From the NCBI GenBank assembly GCA_944322375.1, contig CALUOX010000006.1:1-46249 (forward strand): 46,249 bases of DNA, given 5' to 3'. Origin of the DNA: an uncultured Alistipes sp. GTDB taxonomy: Bacteria > Bacteroidota > Bacteroidia > Bacteroidales > Rikenellaceae. Position 1 is the first letter of the stretch. Each line of letters starts with the position of its first letter. The notes under the pieces were generated by a model. That model ran no database searches. It saw only the letters and a program-made list of their open reading frames with translations, and had not been told where the DNA came from. Shown here one piece after another: positions 8,527 to 17,133 of this stretch. The position numbers and the translations under genes were made by a program.

Positions 8527-8558
8527 CAAAGGTAGAAAGATATTTTCAGACTTCCAAA
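8527..8558 (-). promoter_or_regulatory. Promoter inside the invertible segment, now facing the invertase
   Basis: On the minus strand, TTTG (8558-8555), 20 bases, then TACCTTTG (8534-8527): a full match to the Bacteroidetes consensus. In the present orientation transcription leaves leftwards, away from the fimbrial genes. Confidence 0.8.
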
Positions 8559-8651
8559 AAAAAGGAATTTTATTGTTTCAAATCGCCTCTGGAGGCCTTT
8601 CTAAGGCTATTGTGCTGTTTTATAAGAACCTTTAATCAAATGACAGATATA

Positions 8652-8662
8652 AACGAACGTTT
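8652..8662 (-). repeat. Right inverted repeat of invertible segment
   Basis: AACGAACGTTT, the exact reverse complement of 8496-8506. The flanking bases are not repeated as on the left side. Confidence 0.85.
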
Positions 8663-8761
8663 AAAACCAAAACTTTCGAACCGGATGCAACATCATAAAA
8701 CCATAAAACCTTACCCGGAAATCCCTATTGATTTCTCTCTTCCCCCACAAAAAGATGTCGG

Positions 8762-10315
8762 ATGAAAAGGCTGCAAGTATCATATAAAATATGGGTCTGC
8801 TCGGTCGTCGCCCTGCTGAGCATCGCCCTCCCCGTTCGGGCAATCCCCCGGATCGACTCCGCACGGATCCATTTCCGCCGCGGTTACGCGGTCTGGGATC
8901 CTGCGTACCGCAACAACAAGGAGACGCTCGACAGATTTGTCGAACAGTTCGAGAACAGCCAAACCGATCCGGCCTCCCGTCGCATCAGGATCCATATCGA
9001 GGGAAAGAGTTCACCAGACGGTTTGGCGACCGCCAACAAACGGCTCTCCGAAAAACGCGCACGGACAATTTCAGCTCTGCTCCGCGAACGGCTGCAGCTG
9101 CCCGACTCGCTCGTCCGCATTACCGCCGGAGGGATCGACTGGGATGGTCTGACGCGGCTGGTGGAGGCCGATTCCGCATGTCCTGCCCGCAGAGAGGTCC
9201 TGCAGATCCTGCGCAACACGCCCGAATGGATTCGGGACGGCCAAAACCGGATCGTGGACGGCCGGAAGAAGCAACTGATGGATCTTCGTGGCGGCGTTCC
9301 CTACAACTACCTGTTGAAGACGCTCTTCCCCGATCTGCGCAACACCAGCATAACATTGTATGGCGAGATCATCGGAACGGAGTCTCCGGAGGAGAGCGGA
9401 CAGGTCGATACCCCGAAGGGGCAAAAGCCCCTTGCGGAAGCCGAAACTCCCGCCTCGGGCCAGACATCGGAGCAATCACACCGACAGGCGGCCGCACAGG
9501 CAGGCACCGCCGACACGGCCCGCCCGGCCACTGCGCCGGAACAGGCACCCGCACAGGCTTCCGCGACGGCAACCACAGCGGCAACCGTTCAGTCGCTCAC
9601 ACCATCAGAGCTCCCGACAGCCGTTCAGAATCGGGTCGTAACCGGCACGAACGACACTCCGGACGTCAATCCGGACAATGCCCCGACGAATGAAAGTCCG
9701 ACACACAGACCGGCACGACAATTGACGGATGACGGTCTCCGGACAACTGCAACGGGAGAGCAGGCTGCAAGCGCATCCGATCCTGTCGGTTCATCTCCGC
9801 TGCACCGGCTTGCCATCAAGACCAATCTGCTTTACGACGCCATTCTGATGCCCGACCTGGAGGTCGAATACCGTATCGACGACCGCTGGTCGGTGGCGGT
9901 CGAGGGGAGTGTCGCCTGGTGGAAACGGGACAGCCGGCACAAATACTATCAGATAGCGACGATCGTTCCCGAAGGCCGTTACTGGTTCCATACCAAAGGT
10001 CCCTGGCATGGACACTACGCGGGACTCTTCGCCGGAGGCAGCTGGTACGACCTCGAGAACGGCAATCGCGGATACAAGGGAGAGTTCTTCATGACGGGCA
10101 TCAGTTACGGATACATGTTCCCCGTCGGACGTTGCGTCTCCCTCGAAGCGGGGATCGGCGTGGGATTTCTGCACACCGTGTATGAAGAGTACCTGCCCAT
10201 CGACGGGCACTATGTCTATCAACAGACCAGCCGGACAAACTGGATCGGACCGGTAAAAATCAAGTTCGCCGTCGTTTGGCGGCTCTGGGATCAGAAGAAA
10301 GGAGGTGCGCGATGA
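8762..10315 (+). CDS. OmpA-like/DUF3575 outer-membrane protein of the fimbrial operon
   Basis: First gene of the fimbrial operon, 517 residues. A signal peptide ends near VRA (residue 27). An OmpA-like domain follows (about 30-150; IEGKSSPDG, NKRLSEKRARTI), then an Ala/Thr/Pro-rich linker (about 215-345) and a C-terminal DUF3575 domain (KTNLLYDAILMPDLEVEYRI, then beta-strand-like repeats with aromatic residues). DUF3575 proteins often open Bacteroidetes fimbrial operons and are thought to anchor or assemble the structure at the outer membrane; that role is inferred. The ATG at 8762 lies about 100 bases beyond the right inverted repeat, and no promoter is visible in between. Its stop overlaps the next start (ATGA). 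Confidence 0.88.
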   Translation: MKRLQVSYKIWVCSVVALLSIALPVRAIPRIDSARIHFRRGYAVWDPAYRNNKETLDRFVEQFENSQTDPASRRIRIHIEGKSSPDGLATANKRLSEKRARTISALLRERLQLPDSLVRITAGGIDWDGLTRLVEADSACPARREVLQILRNTPEWIRDGQNRIVDGRKKQLMDLRGGVPYNYLLKTLFPDLRNTSITLYGEIIGTESPEESGQVDTPKGQKPLAEAETPASGQTSEQSHRQAAAQAGTADTARPATAPEQAPAQASATATTAATVQSLTPSELPTAVQNRVVTGTNDTPDVNPDNAPTNESPTHRPARQLTDDGLRTTATGEQAASASDPVGSSPLHRLAIKTNLLYDAILMPDLEVEYRIDDRWSVAVEGSVAWWKRDSRHKYYQIATIVPEGRYWFHTKGPWHGHYAGLFAGGSWYDLENGNRGYKGEFFMTGISYGYMFPVGRCVSLEAGIGVGFLHTVYEEYLPIDGHYVYQQTSRTNWIGPVKIKFAVVWRLWDQKKGGAR

Positions 10316-11322
10316 ACAAGAGCCGCATTTTCGCCCTGTTACTGACACTCTGTCTCGCCGGATCGGGCGGTTGCCGCAAGGATCTCTGCTACGACCACGA
10401 CCGGCATGGACTGACCACACGCGCCTGGCTCTATCCGCAGTGGGAGCAGGAGTGGGAGCGTGACTACGGAATGGCCTGGGAAGAGAACTGGCCCGACAAG
10501 TACGGAATCGAGTACGACCTGCTTCGTCCCGACATTGCAACGGGCATCGCAACGGCCGTCTATCATGACGACGGATCCCGCACCGAGCGGCATCTTCCGG
10601 CCGAAGGCGGCGAACTGCCGATGTCCGAAGGCGAAAAGTCGATTCTGCTCTACAACAACGATACGCGGTACATCCTCTTCAGCGACCTCGGATCGTCCGC
10701 CATGGCTTCGGCTTCGACCCGCACCCGGCTCCGAACGCTCTACAACTCGACCCATGCCGAAGAGCGAACCGTCAACGCCCCCGACATGCTGTACGGAGCC
10801 TGGATCGAAAGCTATACGGCCGCGCCGACTGCAGAACCCGACTCCCTCGGCGTCGTCCTGCGACCGCTGGTATATACCTACCTGATCCGCTACGAGTTCG
10901 ATTCAGGACTGGAACACGTGACCCTCGCACGCGGCGCACTGTCGGGAATGGCACAGTCGGTGTACCTCCAGGACGGACGTACAAGCGAAGATACCGCAAC
11001 GATCCTCTTCGACTGCGAACTGAAGGATTACGGGGCGGAGACGCAGCTTACCTCGTTCGGCGTCCCGGGATTCGCCTCGGAACACTACACGCAGAGAGCC
11101 TCGCAACAGCAGACGCTGAATCTGGAGGTCCTGCTCAAGAACGGAAAGCTCAAGACCTTCGAGACCGATGTCACCGATCAGCTCACTACCCAGCCCCGCG
11201 GCGGAGTAATCACGGTCAGCGGACTCACCGTAACGGATGACGAGGCGGGAGGAGATGCCGGATTCGATGTCGATGTGGAAGGATGGGGTGAATATGAAGA
11301 TATCGTACTGCCTCTGGATTAA
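10312..11322 (+). CDS. DUF5119 lipoprotein of the fimbrial operon
   Basis: A 336-residue lipoprotein with lipobox cysteine C21 (GSGGC) followed by RKDLCYDHDRHG, the characteristic start of DUF5119 proteins, which sit in FimB/Mfa2-like positions of fimbrial operons and probably form an anchor or assembly part at the cell surface. The start at 10312 overlaps the previous stop as ATGA and has a rare clear Shine-Dalgarno sequence (AGGAGGT about six bases upstream), so it decides against the ATG at 10276. A 73-base A/C-rich leader separates it from the first fimbrillin. Confidence 0.88.
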   Translation: MNKSRIFALLLTLCLAGSGGCRKDLCYDHDRHGLTTRAWLYPQWEQEWERDYGMAWEENWPDKYGIEYDLLRPDIATGIATAVYHDDGSRTERHLPAEGGELPMSEGEKSILLYNNDTRYILFSDLGSSAMASASTRTRLRTLYNSTHAEERTVNAPDMLYGAWIESYTAAPTAEPDSLGVVLRPLVYTYLIRYEFDSGLEHVTLARGALSGMAQSVYLQDGRTSEDTATILFDCELKDYGAETQLTSFGVPGFASEHYTQRASQQQTLNLEVLLKNGKLKTFETDVTDQLTTQPRGGVITVSGLTVTDDEAGGDAGFDVDVEGWGEYEDIVLPLD

Positions 11323-11395
11323 AGACCGGACATTCACGAATAACACAAACACAACAAACACATACAAACATTATTAACCACTCAAAAATCATGTA

Positions 11396-12427
11396 ATGAT
11401 GAAAGGAAAGATCCTCTTTTTGGCCGTCATGGCCGCAGCATGGACCGGCTGCAGCACGACGGAAACGATCGACCAGCCAGAAGGACAGAAGATCGGCTTT
11501 ACAAGCGCCCACATCGGCAATCCGGTCGATACGAGGGCCGTCAGCGTAATCGAGAAGGCGAACATCAACGAGTTCATCGTCTATGGCGGGTACAACGACA
11601 TGACCCATGTTTTCGACGGCGTGTCGGTAACGGGTACGCCCAATGCGGATGACTGGACATATTCGACGACCCGCTACTGGGTTGCAGGCAAGACGTACAA
11701 ATTTGCCGCCTATGCGCCGAGCGCCATCAAAGGCAACGGAACGATTGAAACGGACTTCGCGACCGGCAGTCTGAATTTCAAGGGATACACGTCGGACGCC
11801 TCCAACCAGCACGACCTGATCTATGCTACGGCTACCGAGACGACGCAGGATCCGCTGGAGCAGGCGCCTGCAAAGGTTCAGCTGAAGTTCAGCCACCTGC
11901 TGTCGCTGATCAAGTTCACCTTCATCAGCGGTTTCGGCAACGACATCACGGTTACGGTGAAGAATCTGAACGTATCGGGCATGATCTCGCAGGGCGACTA
12001 TACCGGCAGCACGAACAGCTGGACATTGGGCTCCGCTACCGCAGCCTTTACGGAAATCGCAAGCGCAACGGCCGTCAACAAGACCTCAGGTCAGACAAAG
12101 GCATCGAGCGTGGATTTCGCAGTTCTCCCGCAAACGATCGTAGCAGAGGGAACGGCCGAGGGGACGAAAGTGACCGTTTCGTTCGATGTTACGGTACAGG
12201 ATAATCAGAACGAGTACATCGTCGGCAGTGCCGAGGCCGGTGTCACCGTATCGGCTACACTGCCCGCATACACATGGGTTGCCGGCAACCGCTACAACTA
12301 CAACGTAACGATTGCGGGTGAAAATGTCGATCTCTTCCCCATCGAATTCGGTACACCGGATGTAACGCCGATCACCGATGCACAGTTCGACGACAGCGAC
12401 GAGATCATTCTCCCGACAAACAACTGA
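11396..12427 (+). CDS. Fimbrillin family protein, probable major subunit
   Basis: A 343-residue Mfa1/FimA-like fimbrillin precursor (Mfa_like_1 type). A lipoprotein signal ends at C19 (TGCS). The family motif KFSHLLSLIKFTF lies about residues 164-176. VDTRAV (R47) could be the arginine site at which trypsin-like proteases release the N-terminal strand in type V pili. The C-terminus (EFGTPDVTPITDAQFDDSDE) is acidic, as in related subunits. Two ATGs (11396, 11399) are possible starts, and a tiny ATG-TAA frame just precedes them at 11391. It is judged the major subunit because a hairpin (12497-12548) follows it within the operon and would reduce downstream expression. Confidence 0.88.
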   Translation: MMKGKILFLAVMAAAWTGCSTTETIDQPEGQKIGFTSAHIGNPVDTRAVSVIEKANINEFIVYGGYNDMTHVFDGVSVTGTPNADDWTYSTTRYWVAGKTYKFAAYAPSAIKGNGTIETDFATGSLNFKGYTSDASNQHDLIYATATETTQDPLEQAPAKVQLKFSHLLSLIKFTFISGFGNDITVTVKNLNVSGMISQGDYTGSTNSWTLGSATAAFTEIASATAVNKTSGQTKASSVDFAVLPQTIVAEGTAEGTKVTVSFDVTVQDNQNEYIVGSAEAGVTVSATLPAYTWVAGNRYNYNVTIAGENVDLFPIEFGTPDVTPITDAQFDDSDEIILPTNN

Positions 12428-12496
12428 TCGGCGATTTCGGTACCGGCAGCCGCAATGCGGCCGGTGCCAATCGTCCCGAAACCTGACCAATGATCC

Positions 12497-12548
12497 GGAG
12501 GAGGTTCTCCATCCGCCCGATGCGAATCGGGGAACCTCCTCCTTCTTT
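12497..12548 (+). terminator. Intra-operon terminator or attenuator after the first fimbrillin
   Basis: An 11-base stem (12497-12507 with 12532-12542) continues on one side into a 6-base stem CCCGAT/ATCGGG (12516-12521, 12526-12531) capped by a GCGA tetraloop; TTCTTT follows. It lies in the 148-base gap between the first and second fimbrillin genes. It probably terminates part of the transcripts or protects the upstream mRNA end. Confidence 0.75.
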
Positions 12549-12575
12549 GAATCGAACGACTTGTAAAACGACACG

Positions 12576-13556
12576 ATGGAAATGAAAGGTATTGTCCGGT
12601 CAATCGGAACGGGATTGGCGGGTCTGACATGGCTCCTGGCCGTTACGGGCTGCACCCGCAACGGCGAGGAGCAGGTCTGTCCGGAACAGCACCACGCCAT
12701 CGATTTCACGCCGCACGTCACGCGTGCGGCCGTCACATCGCTGGGGGAGGGGGACTCGTTCGCCGCATGGGCCCGCAAAAGCCGCGACGGCGAATCCCGG
12801 GTGATTCTCACACAGGAAGAGGTATATTGTACGGGCGGAACGTGGAGTTACGACCACATATGCTATTGGGAGCGCGAAGCGGTCTATGATTTTTACGCGC
12901 TCTATCCGCACGATACGCCGAATGCCGAACTGCGGGAGAGCGGCACGGGAGGGAACCCGCGACTCTCCGTCACGGATTTCGACACGCGCGACGGCCGCGA
13001 CCTGATGTGCGCCGAGCAGACCGGCATCCGTTACGAGGGCTCTCCCGCTCCGGTAAAGTTCACCTTCCGGCACCTGCTCTCGAAGGTTGAGATCGTCGGC
13101 CGCATCGATCCGGCACTCGCTGCCGGCGGCGTTTCGGCAAGGATCGTCTCCGCAAAACTCTTCGGGCTGCCTGCAACGGGGAGCTGTACGGTCGCTGCCG
13201 GCAGCGACGCATCGTGGGAGCCCGGCACCCCCACGACAGCCGATGCCCCGTTCCGTTCTGCCGCAGAGACGGCACTCTCCACGACCGGGGTATCCCTTTT
13301 CGGTGAATTGCTGCCACTCCCCCAGACCATAGACGGCGGGGTCACGTTGGAGATCGTCTATGAATATGCCGATACGAACCATACGGAAAACCGCTTCACG
13401 AAGACGATCCGGCTGGCCGACACGGGGCTGACCGCATGGGAACCGGGCACCGGCTACCGTTACGGCTTTACCGTCGGAAGCGATTACATCCTCTTCGGGA
13501 CTCCGGAAGTCGTACCCTGGAGATCGGCGTCGGGAGGCTCCGTCACCGTAGAATAA
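12576..13556 (+). CDS. Fimbrillin family protein, probable minor subunit
   Basis: A 326-residue fimbrillin-like lipoprotein. The lipobox cysteine is C26 (LLAVTGC), and a possible arginine processing site is at R50 (VTRAAV). The conserved fimbrillin block is FTFRHLLSKVEIVG, and the C-terminal block GYRYGFTVGSDYILFGTPEV resembles the end of the other subunits. It probably forms an accessory or adapter part of the pilus. The start MEMKG at 12576 is used; MKG at 12582 is equally possible. The next gene starts 16 bases after its stop. Confidence 0.85.
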   Translation: MEMKGIVRSIGTGLAGLTWLLAVTGCTRNGEEQVCPEQHHAIDFTPHVTRAAVTSLGEGDSFAAWARKSRDGESRVILTQEEVYCTGGTWSYDHICYWEREAVYDFYALYPHDTPNAELRESGTGGNPRLSVTDFDTRDGRDLMCAEQTGIRYEGSPAPVKFTFRHLLSKVEIVGRIDPALAAGGVSARIVSAKLFGLPATGSCTVAAGSDASWEPGTPTTADAPFRSAAETALSTTGVSLFGELLPLPQTIDGGVTLEIVYEYADTNHTENRFTKTIRLADTGLTAWEPGTGYRYGFTVGSDYILFGTPEVVPWRSASGGSVTVE

Positions 13557-13572
13557 ACCAATTGCACGCGAC

Positions 13573-14673
13573 ATGAGAACACACATATTGCATCTGCTCA
13601 CGGCGGCATTCATATTGATGGCCGCCTGCCGGAAGGGCGAAGAGCCGGCGGTTGCTCCGATGTCGGCGGATCCGATCCGTTTCGCCGTGCCGTCGGTAGC
13701 CTGCACCGTCGAGACAACCCCCTTTACACGGACTCCGACCAATCTTTTTCCGTCGGGCGGATCGTTCGGCGTTTTGGGCTATTGCCTGGCCTATTACGCA
13801 GGCACGACCGAAGTCGATCCGACAACCGGGCCGGCATCGTGGGATTCGAAGGCCGTTCTCAGCGCCCCGACGCTCTTTTACAAGCAGGAGGTAAAGTTCA
13901 ACGGCGACGAGTGTTACTACACAGGCGTACAACAACGATGGTACGAACCGGCGGATTATCTCTATACGTTCTTCGCCTACTACCCCTACAGCGACACCTT
14001 CTACACCGTCGAACCCGCTACCCCGACGGGAATCGGCAACCCCGCACTCACCTACACCATGCCGTTTTCAGGCGGAGAGATCGCCACGCCGCGCAACCTC
14101 GACGACATTCCCGACGCCATGGCCGCAGCGACGGTCGATGCCTCACGCCATGGCGGGCATGTGGCCCTGCAGTTCAACCATCTGCTCACGGGCATCGACT
14201 TCACGATAAACAACTACAACGAAAGGAACGACCTCACGATTCACGGGCTGCGCGTATCGGGGAATTTCTACCGTTCGCTGCGGATCAGGATGAATGAAGG
14301 GCTGGACTACTTCCCGGAAACCTTTGCCGGCACATTTACATTTCTGGACGGAAGCGACGACACGGACGACATTCGGGTCGAACACAACAAATCGCAGGCA
14401 AAGGTTGCCGGCAAGACCCTGCTGTTGGTCTCCAATCTGGAGGCCGGCCCCAATTACATAGGGACCGACATATCCATCCATATCGACTATACGTTCATGG
14501 GGCGGCGTATCACCGACAAACAGATTGCGCTGCCCACCGGCTATCTCCCGCAGGGCGGGACGATCTACACCATAGAAGCGAACTTCATCGGAGACGCCTT
14601 CATCCTGAATTTCATTGTCGGGAACAATCAAGTGTGGGAAGACGGCGGCGACAGCAACATTCAATTCGATTAA
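13573..14673 (+). CDS. Fimbrillin family protein, probable minor subunit
   Basis: A 366-residue fimbrillin-like lipoprotein with lipobox cysteine C19 (LMAAC), a possible arginine processing site at R53 (FTRTPT), and the family block LQFNHLLTGIDFTINNYN. An aromatic region (EPADYLYTFFAYYPYSD) corresponds to the segment before the first beta-sandwich in relatives. The C-terminal end is FIVGNNQVWEDGGDSNIQFD. It lies 16 bases after the previous fimbrillin and 9 before the DUF4906 gene, so it is in the same transcript. Its exact place in the pilus cannot be told. Confidence 0.85.
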   Translation: MRTHILHLLTAAFILMAACRKGEEPAVAPMSADPIRFAVPSVACTVETTPFTRTPTNLFPSGGSFGVLGYCLAYYAGTTEVDPTTGPASWDSKAVLSAPTLFYKQEVKFNGDECYYTGVQQRWYEPADYLYTFFAYYPYSDTFYTVEPATPTGIGNPALTYTMPFSGGEIATPRNLDDIPDAMAAATVDASRHGGHVALQFNHLLTGIDFTINNYNERNDLTIHGLRVSGNFYRSLRIRMNEGLDYFPETFAGTFTFLDGSDDTDDIRVEHNKSQAKVAGKTLLLVSNLEAGPNYIGTDISIHIDYTFMGRRITDKQIALPTGYLPQGGTIYTIEANFIGDAFILNFIVGNNQVWEDGGDSNIQFD

Positions 14674-14682
14674 GAGAGAGTC

Positions 14683-17076
14683 ATGAAACGAAGTGAAAGA
14701 ATCTGTCATCAACTGCTCGTTGCAGCACTCTGCGTTCTGCTGCTTGGCTGTACAAAGCAGGAAGAGCTGAGCGACATGGCGGCTCCCGGAGGGAAATTCA
14801 CCCTTTCGACCGTCGCCGAAGGCATGTCGATCCGCACACTCGCAACCCGTGCCTCCGACCCCAAGGAGCAGGCGGAGCGCGAGATCCGTTCGCTGCATGT
14901 TTTCCTCTTCGGTTCGGACAGGAACTACCTCTCCGCGAAGGACGGATCGCATATTTATCAGGGATACCAATACATCGGATCCTCCACGCTGCACATCGAC
15001 AGTGAAGGTTTCGCAAATCCGGATGCCGCCTCCCACGCGACGATCTACGTCGTGGCAAATGTCGAGGCGGGAGCCTTCGGGACCCTCACGGCCGAGGGAT
15101 ATCCCGAAAAGATCCGCAACCAGGACGACTTCGAGGCGTACTACTACCGGCCGACGAAACGGGAGTCCCCGACAGCCCTGCCCGACACGGGAATGCCGAT
15201 GGTCGGAACGGCTGCGGACGTCAACCTGACACAATCCAACGGTTCGGTCGTCATCGAGCTGAAGGCGCTGATGGCCCGCATTGACTTTACCTTCCACATC
15301 AACTCCTCGCTGGGGACGATCGGAGGACTACCTTCGCTGCTGCTTACCGAATGCGAGATCCGCAATGCCGCTACGGCCGTCCGACTGCGGGATGTCGCCG
15401 ACGGCGAGGAGAGCGATCTCGATCTGGACAATGACGGCGTTGCAGAGACTGTCACGAATCTGCAGCTCTATCTGAACCCCGCTTCAAGCGCCCTGTACAA
15501 CCAGAAGAACGAAGCGAACTTCTCGTTCTATGTCTATGAGAACCGCCGCAACCCGGGTTATGACGGTTATCCCGCCGACTATGAATATCCGGCCGATGCC
15601 GACCCCGCACTCTACCAGCGTTACAAGCCCCTGCTGGCCATCAACGGCTCCAACGATACGATCCCGGCCACACGGGTCATCTTCCGGGGCATGTTTACCG
15701 ACGCGGACGACATCGACTACAATGCGACCTGCACGATCTTCCTGGGCGGAAATCCGGAGAACGATTTCAATGTCAAGCGCAACCACCAATACCGCAATGA
15801 CGTAACCATATCGGGCATTACCGCCACCGGCAATACGCCGACCGACGTCGTAACGTTCGATGCGCGTATCGATATGGAGCATACCAGCCCCTATTACATT
15901 TCGATATTGCGGCACAAGGATCTGGATGCCCATTTCAATATCATCCCGCTGGATTGCTACCTTTTCGACGATACGGTCGCCGGTGAAATCGACATCCGGG
16001 TCGATGCGCCGGAAACGAACGGCTGGTTCCGGATCGAACGGGTACCGGCAGAAGTAATGGCAAGCGGCAACGCCGCCGCAAACCAGATCAGCCATCCGGG
16101 CGAAGCCTTTGCCGCCGGCACGGGAAAACGGAAATTCTTCACACGGGATCTGGTCACGGATCCGGCCCAGTTAGGCAGCTCGACGTCGGCGACGTTGAAA
16201 AATCGGGACCGTCTCTACATCTATGTGGATGAGAACATCAGCGTCAATGGGCGCCAGGCCGATCTGGTTCTGGAGTACAAGGAGAATGGCGCGGTAAAGG
16301 ATACCCGCACGATTACACTTGTTCAGCACGGGCTGAGACCCGTGAGGGTGGAAGACGGCGGCGTGTACCAATATACGATCTATGTGGAGGCCTGCGAAGA
16401 GTATCGGAACCACTATGACCCGCTTTCGCAGTGGGGCTCCGAACAGGTTTACGACGGGTTGCCCTGGGGGCCGGCCAACATGGGAGAGATCAATACGGGT
16501 TTACTCACCGGTTATCTGCCAAAGGACGATGCGATAGAGAACTATTTCAAAGGGAAGAGGGGGACTATCGCCATTCTGATGAAAACCGGAATTTTCAAGA
16601 CCAACTGGCTCGGCACACAACCCAACGGGCCGGCGCGTGCCATGATTCTGGACGAGGTACCGCAAACGGCGGCAGAGTACTGTTATCGAAAGAACAAGAC
16701 CGACTCGGATGGAATGATCTCGGAAGAGAATACCTGCTGGTATCTTCCGGCCATCCGCGAGCTGGAGAATACGCTTACGACCTACTACCCCGTTTACAAG
16801 GAGTTTCAGGAAAGTTTCTACTGGTCGTCGGCAGCTGCGGCACAAGAGAGATGGGACTCCCCTGAAGCAAGGGAGTACGCACGAGCCACGATGGCCTATG
16901 TCAACGCGTCGGGGCAGATCGTTCACAAGCCAAGCGGAGCCAGCCAGTATTATGACCCCGATTTAGGGCCGGGAAGCCCATACGGCAAGGCGTTGCGGAC
17001 GCAATCTCTCCGCATACGGGCGGTGTATCGGCCGGCAGACGGCGGATTGATCGACGGCGACAACTATCAACCTTAA
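14683..17076 (+). CDS. DUF4906 fimbrial protein, probable tip adhesin
   Basis: Last and largest gene of the fimbrial operon, 797 residues. A lipoprotein signal ends at C23 (LLLGC), and a possible processing arginine is R56 (LATRAS). The N-terminal half is fimbrillin-like (EIRSLHVFLFGSD; VIELKALMARIDFTFHI), followed by a DUF4906-type middle region with beta-sandwich character. The last 200 residues have WYLPAIRELENT, FYWSSAAAAQ and SLRIRAVYRP, the pattern of FISUMP/DUF1566-like domains that may bind ligands. Large multi-domain proteins at the operon end usually form the pilus tip; that role is inferred. A strong terminator follows. Confidence 0.85.
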   Translation: MKRSERICHQLLVAALCVLLLGCTKQEELSDMAAPGGKFTLSTVAEGMSIRTLATRASDPKEQAEREIRSLHVFLFGSDRNYLSAKDGSHIYQGYQYIGSSTLHIDSEGFANPDAASHATIYVVANVEAGAFGTLTAEGYPEKIRNQDDFEAYYYRPTKRESPTALPDTGMPMVGTAADVNLTQSNGSVVIELKALMARIDFTFHINSSLGTIGGLPSLLLTECEIRNAATAVRLRDVADGEESDLDLDNDGVAETVTNLQLYLNPASSALYNQKNEANFSFYVYENRRNPGYDGYPADYEYPADADPALYQRYKPLLAINGSNDTIPATRVIFRGMFTDADDIDYNATCTIFLGGNPENDFNVKRNHQYRNDVTISGITATGNTPTDVVTFDARIDMEHTSPYYISILRHKDLDAHFNIIPLDCYLFDDTVAGEIDIRVDAPETNGWFRIERVPAEVMASGNAAANQISHPGEAFAAGTGKRKFFTRDLVTDPAQLGSSTSATLKNRDRLYIYVDENISVNGRQADLVLEYKENGAVKDTRTITLVQHGLRPVRVEDGGVYQYTIYVEACEEYRNHYDPLSQWGSEQVYDGLPWGPANMGEINTGLLTGYLPKDDAIENYFKGKRGTIAILMKTGIFKTNWLGTQPNGPARAMILDEVPQTAAEYCYRKNKTDSDGMISEENTCWYLPAIRELENTLTTYYPVYKEFQESFYWSSAAAAQERWDSPEAREYARATMAYVNASGQIVHKPSGASQYYDPDLGPGSPYGKALRTQSLRIRAVYRPADGGLIDGDNYQP

Positions 17077-17099
17077 ACCAACCCTCTCTTTATATGGTG

Positions 17100-17133
17100 G
17101 GGGTGCGGCTCGACAACGAGCTGCACCCCTTTT
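17100..17133 (+). terminator. Terminator of the fimbrial operon
   Basis: A 13-base stem with one G-T wobble (17100-17112 with 17117-17129), loop ACAA, followed by TTTT. It lies 23 bases after the DUF4906 stop and is a classic intrinsic terminator. Confidence 0.88.

Larger units (their letters stand above)
8496..8662. promoter_or_regulatory. Invertible promoter segment of the fimbrial operon (fimbriae OFF)
   Basis: A 167-base segment bounded by perfect 11-base inverted repeats that match the Mpi core site. It contains one consensus promoter, on the minus strand, and no plus-strand TAnnTTTG. Inversion about the centre would place the promoter on the plus strand with -33 near 8600 and -7 near 8624-8631, about 130 bases before the fimbrial start at 8762. 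The segment also holds two overlapping short hairpins, GCCTC/GAGGC (8585-8596) and GCCTT/AAGGC (8595-8607). Its size resembles the short invertible promoters of Bacteroides capsule loci. Recombination itself is inferred, not shown. Confidence 0.85.

Noticed and set aside
8284-8529. Minus-strand open frame of 81 codons crossing the left inverted repeat
   Set aside because: Its TTG start lies in the promoter -7 element, so it would precede the transcript start; no recognisable product.
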